The position numbers were made by a program, and so were the translations under genes. This document shows, one piece after another, positions 50,344-57,769 of a stretch of 64,000 nucleotides of DNA (positions within the stretch are counted from its first letter, which is position 1; each line of letters opens with the position of its first letter). The stretch is taken from NCBI RefSeq assembly GCF_026241855.1, contig NZ_JAPJDC010000001.1, positions 2,790,001-2,854,000 of the forward strand. The letters are read 5' to 3'. Source of the stretch: Curtobacterium flaccumfaciens pv. betae (GTDB lineage Bacteria > Actinomycetota > Actinomycetes > Actinomycetales > Microbacteriaceae). The notes below the pieces were generated by a model. That model was given only the letters and a program-made list of their open reading frames with translations, searched no databases and was not told the DNA's origin.

Positions 50344-50460
50344 GGCGTCTCGATAGCCGATCCGTCACCGGGCACCTCGCCGGGCGGGTCTACTGAGACA
50401 CCGAGATCCCCGGATCCTGGCGGGCTCCAGAAACGCCCGCACATGTGCGGTAGCCGATCC
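50344..50460. repeat. 19-bp elements at the island/chromosome boundary
   Basis: GGCGTCTCGATAGCCGATCC at 50344-50363 and a partial TAGCCGATCC at 50451-50460, about 90 bp apart. Everything to the right looks like ordinary chromosome. This marks the probable right edge of the accessory region. Confidence 0.65.
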
Positions 50461-50476
50461 GCAACCGGAACCGCCC

Positions 50477-50902
50477 CTACTCCCCCACGTCCGAGCATCT
50501 CGGCAACGCCGCGATGTCCGTGCACCCGTACTCGCTCCACCCACCCTGGCCGTAGGTGTCGTACGCCGCAGTCGACGCCACCGTGGCCCCTGCACCATCC
50601 GTCCGGACGAAGGACGGGGTCGGATCACCCTCGGTCGTCCACCGGCCCCACTGGAGCGAGGCCGCTTCGCCCGCTTCGCTCGCGTCCCGCAGGCACCGCA
50701 GGCTCTCGGCGGGGAGCGCACCGTCGGCCTCGAGCTCCACGTCCCCGCAGTCGGTACCGCTCGGGTTGCTGACCCACTCGGGCGCATCGGCGAGTGTGCG
50801 GGCGGATGCGATGGGGTCAGCTGGCTGTTCGCTGCACGCCGACAGGAGGGGCAGCGCGACCAGCGCGAGTCCGGCGGCGGCGAGGACGAGTGGCTTCTGC
50901 AC
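50477..50902 (-). CDS. Putative lipoprotein
   Basis: 141 residues from GTG 50902 (MQKPLVLAAAGLALVALPLL SACSEQ); lipobox LLSAC with Cys at about 22. Mature domain: PEWVSNPSGTDCGDVELEAD, SLQWGRWTTEGDPTPSFVRT, GWSEYGCTDIAALPRCSD. Four further cysteines. Chromosomal codon use. No family recognised. Confidence 0.7.
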   Translation of the reverse strand: MQKPLVLAAAGLALVALPLLSACSEQPADPIASARTLADAPEWVSNPSGTDCGDVELEADGALPAESLRCLRDASEAGEAASLQWGRWTTEGDPTPSFVRTDGAGATVASTAAYDTYGQGGWSEYGCTDIAALPRCSDVGE

Positions 50903-51001
50903 AGGACGAGCATGGCTGAACGAGACGCCCTGCCGGGTCACGGTCCGACAACATGTCGAGCGCTGGCGACCTGACGCCCGGTGGTCCACCCGAGACGGAC
51001 A

Positions 51002-51033
51002 GGAGGCCCGTTGCCAGCTGGCAACGGGCCTCC
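51002..51033. terminator. Palindromic terminator
   Basis: GGAGGCCCGTTGCCAG and its complement, between the lipoprotein gene and the SGNH lipase, in the same style as 39901 and 57039. Confidence 0.8.
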
Positions 51034-51082
51034 CGTCCGCCTGCTGGTCGCGTCGACGACGCGACCAGCAGGCGCTGGTGCG

Positions 51083-52189
51083 TCAGCGCGATCGGACGAT
51101 CGCGGCCTTGGTCTGGTCACGCAGGTACGCGATGCCGGCGGCGTTCGGGTGGAGTGCGCCGAAGAGGATGCTGTACTTCGTCCCGGCCAGCGGCGTGCTG
51201 TTCGCGGCGGTGCCGCGATCGGTCAGGGTGAGTCCTGCCATCCAGGCGGAACCCGACGCAGCACAGGGCGTGTGCGCGGCAGAGCCCTGGAGCGTCGAGA
51301 CGTAGGTGAAGCCACGAGCCTGCGCCGCAGCCTTCACCGCTGCGTCGAGCGCGTTCTGGGTGCGGTGGAAGTAGGCGGTGTCGGTCGCGGTGAAGGGGAA
51401 CGCGTTCTGCGGGAACGGCGGCTCGAGTCCGGAGTCACCGAGGAGGCTCGAGAAGCACCCCTTCGGGGACTGCGCCGAGCCCGGCGCGATCATCGGGTAG
51501 CCGACGACGAACACCTTCGCCCGCGGCGCACGCTGCGCGATCACACGGAACGTCTGCGCGAGCCGTGGCGCGACCGTGTTGTGGATGCGCGCTGCGAGAC
51601 GGTCCCGCTCGACGCCGTGCACGACCGGTGCGTAGTAGTCCTTGCAGTGGTCGTAGGTCTTGCCGTGGATCTCCGAGAACACCGGACCGTCCTTGTCCAG
51701 CGCGACGCAGTTCGAGATGACGTCGGTGAACCCCAGGTCGTTCCCGCCGATCGACACCGTGACGACGTCCGTGTCCTTGGACAGCGCGTCGGCCTGGACG
51801 GGCGCGGTGGCACTGCCGACACCGGTCGCCTGCGGGACCCGGGTGATGTTGCCGGTGGTGGCACCGGAGCAGGCGCGGTCATCGAGCAGGAGACCCAGGG
51901 ATGCCGCGACCTGGTGCGGGTAGTCGGTGGTGGACTGGAAGCAGCCAGCCGCCGGACCCGAGCCGTAGGGGGCGACGCCGAAGCCGCCCGCGTACGAGTC
52001 GCCGAGGGCCACGTAGCTGTCACCGCGGGACGGCGAGGACACGGCGGCCACGGACTGGGCGGGCGCCGCGCCGTCGGCGTTGGCCGCGGAGACGGGCCCG
52101 GCTGCCCCGACAGCGAGCGCTGCCGCCGTCAGGACGCCACTGGTGATCAGCAGCGCGTTGGTCCGGCGGAGGCGAGGAGCGTGACGCAT
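51083..52189 (-). CDS. Secreted SGNH/GDSL lipase
   Basis: 368 residues from ATG 52189. Signal peptide about 10-36. SGNH blocks: block I YVALGDSYAGGFG, block III VTVSIGGNDLGFTDVISNC, block V FGALHPNAAGIAYLR. Paired cysteines match the Streptomyces-type lipase with disulfides (DDRACSG, NCVALD, HCKDYY). Likely hydrolyses lipid or acyl esters outside the cell. A perfect family palindrome lies 31-44 bp upstream, over the promoter region. Confidence 0.92.
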   Translation of the reverse strand: MRHAPRLRRTNALLITSGVLTAAALAVGAAGPVSAANADGAAPAQSVAAVSSPSRGDSYVALGDSYAGGFGVAPYGSGPAAGCFQSTTDYPHQVAASLGLLLDDRACSGATTGNITRVPQATGVGSATAPVQADALSKDTDVVTVSIGGNDLGFTDVISNCVALDKDGPVFSEIHGKTYDHCKDYYAPVVHGVERDRLAARIHNTVAPRLAQTFRVIAQRAPRAKVFVVGYPMIAPGSAQSPKGCFSSLLGDSGLEPPFPQNAFPFTATDTAYFHRTQNALDAAVKAAAQARGFTYVSTLQGSAAHTPCAASGSAWMAGLTLTDRGTAANSTPLAGTKYSILFGALHPNAAGIAYLRDQTKAAIVRSR

Positions 52190-52214
52190 GGAGCAGGTTC
52201 CTTCCAGAGGTCCA

Positions 52215-52233
52215 TTCGACAGACGATCGTCTG
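52215..52233. promoter_or_regulatory. ACGATCGT palindrome (candidate operator 10)
   Basis: On the minus strand CAGACGATCGTCTGTCGAA, identical over 19 bases to 26598-26616 upstream of the GH12 gene. Confidence 0.7.
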
Positions 52234-52358
52234 ACAAGTAGACGGCAGGTCGGCGGGACGCCCCGCGCCATGAGAGGGCCACAAGGTGCGGAGGTCGCAC
52301 GACGACGCCGAACATTGGGCGAACTCCACAATACTTCTTGTGCATGTAGGGTCGCACC

Positions 52359-52931
52359 ATGACCCAAGGACGGATCGACGACCCCGCCCAGATGCGCGCC
52401 CTCGCTCACCCGACGCGCCTGCGCATCCTCGGCCTGTTGCGGGCGAACGGCCCGCAGACCGCCGCGACGATCGGCGAGGTGATCGACGAGGCGCCGGGGA
52501 CGATCAGCTACCACTGCACCCGACTCGCCGCCGCGGGCTTCATCGAACCCGCTCCCGACGCGGGCACGGACCGCCGTGAGCGCTGGTGGCGAGCCGCACA
52601 CGACGCCTCCGTGTGGGAGCTCGCCGACGCGCTCGACGACCCGGAGCGGTTGCTCGCCACGAACGCCCTCGACCACGCGGTCGCCCGCGTGTACGCCGCG
52701 AACTACGAGGCGTTCGTCGACCTCGCGCCGACGCTCGGACGCGAGTGGGTGTCGGCGTCCTCGAGCTCGGACCGCGTGCTCCGCCTGACGGCAGCCGAGC
52801 TCCAGGACATGGGCGAGGAACTCCGCGGCGTCGTGGACCGCTGGGCCGGTGTCGCTGCCGAGCACCACGCCGGGGACGGCTCTGAGCAGGTCTTCGTGCT
52901 GAACCAGGCGTACCGATGGCCGCGCGCCTGA
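52359..52931 (+). CDS. ArsR-type winged-helix regulator
   Basis: 190 residues from ATG 52359. MRALAHPTRLRILGLLRANG, PQTAATIGEVIDEAPGTISY HCTRLAAAGFIE is the ArsR/HTH_20 winged helix. The C-terminal 110 residues are helical. Its end overlaps the MFS gene by 16 bp, so it probably controls that transporter. Confidence 0.88.
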   Translation: MTQGRIDDPAQMRALAHPTRLRILGLLRANGPQTAATIGEVIDEAPGTISYHCTRLAAAGFIEPAPDAGTDRRERWWRAAHDASVWELADALDDPERLLATNALDHAVARVYAANYEAFVDLAPTLGREWVSASSSSDRVLRLTAAELQDMGEELRGVVDRWAGVAAEHHAGDGSEQVFVLNQAYRWPRA

Positions 52932-54193
52932 GCCCCCGCGCGCAACTGCGCGCACTGCTCGCGGTGCAGGTGGTGTCGCGCATCGGGAACGTCGTCACCA
53001 CCATCACCGTGCCGTTCGCCGTCCTCGCGCGTGGCGGCTCCGCCACCGACGTGGGCATCGCCGCGTTCATGGCGACGGTGCCGATCGTGCTCGGCGGTCC
53101 GTTCGGCGGCGCCCTCGTGGAGCGGGTCGGGTTCGTCCGCTCGAGTGTCGCGTCCGACGTCGTCAGCGGGCTCACCCTGCTCGCGATGCCGGTGCTCGCC
53201 TGGACCGTCGGTCTGCCGTTCTGGGCGCTCCTCGCGCTCGTGTTCGTCAGCGGGCTGTTCGACACCCCGGGTGAGTCCGCCCGACGGGTGCTCCTGCCGG
53301 GGCTCGCGACCGCGGCAGGCGTGCCGCTCGAACGCGCCGTCGGCCACTTCGAGGCGTCGTCACGGCTGTCGGTGCTGATCGGTGCGCCCCTCGGTGGGAC
53401 CCTGGTCGCCGTCCTCGGTCCGATGCCGGGCCTGGCCTGCGTGGCGATCACCTTCGGGGCAGCCGCGCTGCTCACGGCGCTCACGGTCCGCGGCGCGGTG
53501 GCGCCGGTCGAGCCAGGCGAGCCCGTGGAGTCGCAGGGGTACTGGCGCGACATCGCCGACGGGTTCCGGTTCTGCGTCCGCGATCCCCTGTTCCGGCTCG
53601 TCGTCGCGCTGGTGCTCGTGACGAACCTGCTCGACGCCGCACGCTCGACCACGCTCCTCCCGCTCTACGCCGACCAGCAGCTCGGCGGCGCGCAGGCGCT
53701 CGGGCTCGTCACCGGCGTCTTCGGGGGTGCGGCGTTCCTCGGCTCCGTCGCCTTCGGGTACGTGGCGCACCGCGTGCCGCGACGGTTGGTCTTCACCCTG
53801 TGCTTCGTCCTCGCCGGTGGGCCGTCACTGATCGTCCCGGCGCTCGGGCTCGGCCTGCCGTGGATGCTCGCGTCCGCCGCGCTCTCCGGGCTCGCGGCCG
53901 GTTCGATCAACCCGATCCTCGGAGCCGTCGAGCTCGAGCGGATCCCGGAGCACATGCGCGCGCGGGTGTTCGGCCTGCTCGGTGCCGGCGCGTGGGCGGG
54001 CATCCCCGTCGGCGGCCTGGTCGCCGGGCTCGCTGCCGACGGCGTGGGGGTCGAGGCCACCTTCGCCGTCGTCGCGGTCGTGTACACGGTCGTGACGCTC
54101 ACGCCGCTGCTCGGCGGATCGTGGCGGCTCATGGAACGCCGTTCGGAACCGGCACCGACCGTGCTCAGTGACTGTCGGTCATCCCGCTGCTGA
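52916..54193 (+). CDS. MFS transporter (multidrug type)
   Basis: 425 residues from ATG 52916. About 12 transmembrane helices with VVSRIGNVVTTITVPFAVLA at the start and FGLLGAGAWAGIPVGGLVAG near the end, as in macrolide/multidrug MFS exporters of the MefA type. Start overlaps the regulator gene. Substrate unknown. Confidence 0.9.
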   Translation: MAARLSPRAQLRALLAVQVVSRIGNVVTTITVPFAVLARGGSATDVGIAAFMATVPIVLGGPFGGALVERVGFVRSSVASDVVSGLTLLAMPVLAWTVGLPFWALLALVFVSGLFDTPGESARRVLLPGLATAAGVPLERAVGHFEASSRLSVLIGAPLGGTLVAVLGPMPGLACVAITFGAAALLTALTVRGAVAPVEPGEPVESQGYWRDIADGFRFCVRDPLFRLVVALVLVTNLLDAARSTTLLPLYADQQLGGAQALGLVTGVFGGAAFLGSVAFGYVAHRVPRRLVFTLCFVLAGGPSLIVPALGLGLPWMLASAALSGLAAGSINPILGAVELERIPEHMRARVFGLLGAGAWAGIPVGGLVAGLAADGVGVEATFAVVAVVYTVVTLTPLLGGSWRLMERRSEPAPTVLSDCRSSRC

Positions 54194-54241
54194 CGTAGGA
54201 GGAGCCCACCGTGTCGTCGGTGAGCGTGCAGTTGTACATGG

Positions 54242-54682
54242 TTGCACCACTTTCCGTCCAGAGAGGCCCTCATCCGTGAGCTCGGGATCGCTTCGTTCGC
54301 CTGGTTCCGCGAGGCGGTCGCTGAGCGGGTGGACCTCTCCGAGAACGCTCCGGGAAAGCTCCTCCGCGCCTACGTCCGCGCTGTCTGCGACCTCGTCGCC
54401 GATGACCGGGATCCGGGGACCTCGCTGTCGCTGTGGCTTGCGCTGTCGACCGAGCCGAGCATTGCCGCACTGCTCACCGATGACATCGACTACTGGGATC
54501 GGGAGCTGGCGCTCGATGGCCTGGACACTGCAACGATCACGGCCGTGCAGATGGCAGCGGACGGGATCAACGTCATGGCCGTGGTCGCTCCAGATCGGGC
54601 CAGGTCCAGGGTGGCGACCCTGCGTCGAACGTTGCTCGAGCGCACCATGACCGCTGAGGGTGGAATCGGGCCAGTCGCCTAG
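54242..54682 (+). pseudogene. TetR regulator lacking its HTH
   Basis: From TTG 54242: LHHFPSREALIRELGIASFA, then FREAVAERVDLSENAPGKLL RAYVRAV and VAPDRARSRVATLRRTLLER T. The first piece is the end of a TetR HTH (YHHFPSREALI); the preceding 40 residues are absent and the MFS gene lies there instead. Probably truncated by a deletion, unable to bind DNA. Confidence 0.7.
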
Positions 54683-54847
54683 GGCTCACACGGGGACAGT
54701 ACCGACGCCACGGACTCACGCCGTCTGACCGCCCGGGTCTCACCAGCCGGTCGTGCAACGAATAACCACGGTCGGAACAGCCTGCTGCGCATCTCCGCGG
54801 CTCTGCTCGCAGATTCCGCTCCGCGCTTGGTGTCTGCTGCTGATCGA

Positions 54848-55234
54848 TCAGTGTCGTCGAAGGATGCCGAGGAACTCGTCCGCCCAGTCGAGGTTGCGGG
54901 CGAGCTTGGCTCGGCGATCCTCGGTGTCCACGATGTACGCGTCGAGCTGCGCCTGAAGCCGGTCGCGCGCGGTGCCGTCCGCCGCCTGGAGTCCGTCGAC
55001 GATGCTGAGGAGTTCGGCCATCTGCTCGAGGGAGTAGCCGAGGGGCTTCATCCGGCGGATCACGAGGAGACGCTGCAGGTCGTCGTCGGAGTAGAGCCGG
55101 AAGCCGCCCTCGGTCCGGCCGGTGGGATGGAGGAGGCCGACGTCGTCGTAGTGGCGCACGGTCCGGATCGACAGACCGGACCGCTCGGCGAGTTCACCGA
55201 TGCGCATCGTCGATGCACCTGCCGCGTCCGTCAC
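54848..55234 (-). CDS. MerR-family regulator
   Basis: 128 residues from GTG 55234 (AAGGTGG upstream); ATG 55207 is an alternative. MRIGELAERSGLSIRTVRHY DDVGLLHPTGRTEGGFRLYS is the MerR HTH and wing; the C-terminal half is a coiled coil (LQAQLDAYIVDTEDRRAKLA). Divergent from the SulP gene with a palindrome between, so it likely controls that transporter. Confidence 0.9.
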   Translation of the reverse strand: MTDAAGASTMRIGELAERSGLSIRTVRHYDDVGLLHPTGRTEGGFRLYSDDDLQRLLVIRRMKPLGYSLEQMAELLSIVDGLQAADGTARDRLQAQLDAYIVDTEDRRAKLARNLDWADEFLGILRRH

Positions 55235-55330
55235 TGCTGCCACCTTCCGCCCGGTTGCCCGGTCCTGACCGATCGTACCGACCCTTGCGCAGCAACCCTT
55301 CCGTTGCGTTAGAGTCGGACAGGACCAACT

Positions 55331-55345
55331 CTTCCGCAACGGAAG
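55331..55345. promoter_or_regulatory. Candidate MerR operator
   Basis: CTTCCGCAACGGAAG, a perfect 6-3-6 inverted repeat, between the MerR gene and the SulP gene; CTTCCGTTGCG at about 55297 is a related half. Confidence 0.6.
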
Positions 55346-55450
55346 ATTCGGGTTCCCGGTTCGTTCCCCCGCGGCCGGCGTGCGCGACGCAGCGCCCCAC
55401 GACATTCCCCTGCGGGCGCGGAGCGTCCGCCCCCTCATCGAAGGAGAACC

Positions 55451-56968
55451 GTGACAACGGTCACGCCCGCACCAGCTCAGGTGCACACCAGCCCCACCGT
55501 CCTGTCCGCACTGAAGAGCCCGCGCCTGCTGACCCGTGAGGCCCTTGCCGGCCTGGTGGTCGCCCTCGCGCTGATCCCGGAAGCGATCTCGTTCTCGATC
55601 ATCGCCGGCGTCGATCCCCGCGTCGGGCTGTTCTCGGCGTTCGTGATGGCCGTCGTCATCTCGATCGTCGGAGGCCGTGCCGCGATGATCTCCGGTGCGA
55701 CCGGCGCCATCGCCCTCGTCGTCGCCCCGGTGATGAGGGAGCACGGCATCGACTACCTGATCGCCACCGTCCTGCTCGGCGGCGTGTTCCAGCTCATCCT
55801 CGGCGGGCTGGGAGCTGCGAAGCTGATGCGGTTCGTGCCCCGGTCGGTGATGGTCGGGTTCGTCAACGCGCTCGCGATCCTGATCTTCACCGCTCAGTTG
55901 CCCAACATCATCGGCGTCGACTGGCTCGTCTGGCCGATCACCATCGTCGGCATCGCGATCATCGTGCTCCTGCCCCGGCTCACCAAGGCGATCCCCGCGC
56001 CGCTGGTCGCGATCGTCGTCCTGACCCTCGTCACCGTGCTCGCGTCCATCGCGATCCCGACCGTCGGCGACGAGGGCAAGCTCCCCGACAGCCTGCCGAC
56101 GCTGTTCATCCCGAACGTCCCGCTGAACCTCGAGACGCTCACGATCATCGCCCCCTACGCCCTCGCCATGGCCCTCGTCGGGCTCCTCGAGTCCCTGATG
56201 ACGGCAAAGCTCGTCGACGAGGTCACCGATACCGGCTCACGCAAGACCCGCGAAGCCCTCGGGCAGGGCATCGCCAACATCTGCTCAGGATTCATGGGCG
56301 GCATGGGTGGTTGCGCGATGATCGGCCAGACGATGATCAACGTCAAAGCATCCGGCGCCCGCACCCGCATCTCGACGTTCCTGTCCGGGGTGTTCCTGCT
56401 CGTGCTCGTCGTCGGGCTCGGCGACGTCGTCGCGGTCATCCCGATGGCCGCGCTCGTCGCCGTGATGGTCATGGTCTCCGTCGGCACCTTCGACTGGCAC
56501 AGCATCAAGCCCTCCACCCTCAAGCGCATGCCCGTCGGGGAGACCATCGTCATGGTCCTCACCGTCGTGATCGTCGTCGCGACCGACAACCTCGCCATCG
56601 GCGTGATCATCGGTGTCATCGCGGCGATGGTCGTCTTCGCCCGCCGGGTCTCGCACTTCACCTCCGTGACCCGCAGCATCGAGACCACCGACAGTGGTGA
56701 GCAGCACGCGATCTACTTGGTCGAGGGTGAACTCTTCTTCGCATCGAGCAACGAACTCACCACACAGTTCGACTACGTCGGCGACCCCGAACTCGTCGTC
56801 ATCGACATGAACCGGTCGCACGTGTGGGACGCCTCCACCGTCGCCGCCCTCGACTCGATCGAGACGAAGTACCACGCGCACGGCAAGCGGGTCGACATCC
56901 CCGGGATGAACGACGCCAGCCGGGAATTCCACGCGCGCCTCGCCGGAAACCTCGGCGCCGGTCACTGA
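55451..56968 (+). CDS. SulP-family anion transporter with STAS domain
   Basis: 505 residues from GTG 55451, with AAGGAGAACC upstream. About 10-12 helices: LVVALALIPEAISFSIIAGV DPRVGLFSAFV and MGGCAMIGQTMINVKASGAR TRIS are SulP signatures. The C-terminal STAS domain starts near 410 (YLVEGELFFASSNELTTQFD, VVIDMNRSHVWDASTVAALD). Carries sulfate, bicarbonate or another anion; the substrate cannot be read. Confidence 0.92.
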   Translation: MTTVTPAPAQVHTSPTVLSALKSPRLLTREALAGLVVALALIPEAISFSIIAGVDPRVGLFSAFVMAVVISIVGGRAAMISGATGAIALVVAPVMREHGIDYLIATVLLGGVFQLILGGLGAAKLMRFVPRSVMVGFVNALAILIFTAQLPNIIGVDWLVWPITIVGIAIIVLLPRLTKAIPAPLVAIVVLTLVTVLASIAIPTVGDEGKLPDSLPTLFIPNVPLNLETLTIIAPYALAMALVGLLESLMTAKLVDEVTDTGSRKTREALGQGIANICSGFMGGMGGCAMIGQTMINVKASGARTRISTFLSGVFLLVLVVGLGDVVAVIPMAALVAVMVMVSVGTFDWHSIKPSTLKRMPVGETIVMVLTVVIVVATDNLAIGVIIGVIAAMVVFARRVSHFTSVTRSIETTDSGEQHAIYLVEGELFFASSNELTTQFDYVGDPELVVIDMNRSHVWDASTVAALDSIETKYHAHGKRVDIPGMNDASREFHARLAGNLGAGH

Positions 56969-57038
56969 GTCACGCACCTCCGCCCGGCCCCTCCAGCCGA
57001 TACCGGCGCACCGCGCCAGCGGGGTGACGGCCGAGCCT

Positions 57039-57070
57039 GGAGGGACGGTGCCAGCTGGCACCGGGCCTCC
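57039..57070 (+). terminator. Palindromic terminator
   Basis: GGAGGGACGGTGCCAG with near-complement CTGGCACCGGGCCTCC, after the SulP gene. Confidence 0.8.
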
Positions 57071-57197
57071 CGTCCGCCCTGTGATCGCGTCGACGACGTA
57101 TCAGCCTTCCCAGGGCCAGTACGGCCGCCAGGTCTCGCGGCCCCTGTTCGTCAACACGCTGACCTCCACCGGCCCCCGGATGCCTGACGACCGGGGA

Positions 57198-57731
57198 TCA
57201 GCCGCCGCTGCGCTCCCGACGATGCACCCGCAGCGTGCCGATCCCCTGCACGATGCAGACGACACCGCTCGCGACGACGATGACCCCGGTCACGATCCGA
57301 CCGATGGAGACCCCACCGAACAGCAGCGGGGCGACCGCGACAGCGATGAAGACGGCGCCCATCACGATGACGACGACCGGGTTCTGGGCGACGAAGAACC
57401 GGCGCCCACCGTTCGCTTCGGCGATCGCGCGGTCCCGAGCACGAGGGACGGCGTCGGGCGACCGACCCGCGCGGCGATCTGCACGCCGTCGCCGGCTGCG
57501 CAGGACCAACCACACCGCAGCGCCGATGACGACGGCCGCTCCGATCGCGAGCCATTCGACGATGTGGAAGGACCCGAAGACGATCACCAGGACGAACCCG
57601 ACCGCGATGCCCACGAACATGTCCGTGGTCATTCGGTCGGTCCGGCCGTCGCCACTCGTGACGTACCCGGGTCGGCGTTCGTACGGATCGTGCTCGTCCA
57701 CGGCCGGTCCGTCGGCCCGTTCGGTTCCCAT
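57198..57731 (-). CDS. Membrane protein of unknown function
   Basis: 177 residues from ATG 57731. Acidic N-terminus, then four hydrophobic segments (MFVGIAVGFVLVIVFGSFHI, VEWLAIGAAVVIGAAVWLVL, PVVVIVMGAVFIAVAVAPLL, IVTGVIVVASGVVCIVQGIG) and a basic linker between the pairs. No family recognised. Confidence 0.7.
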   Translation of the reverse strand: MGTERADGPAVDEHDPYERRPGYVTSGDGRTDRMTTDMFVGIAVGFVLVIVFGSFHIVEWLAIGAAVVIGAAVWLVLRSRRRRADRRAGRSPDAVPRARDRAIAEANGGRRFFVAQNPVVVIVMGAVFIAVAVAPLLFGGVSIGRIVTGVIVVASGVVCIVQGIGTLRVHRRERSGG

Positions 57732-57769
57732 GCTCCGAACGTACCGACGGCGGTCGGAACCCGTCCGGG

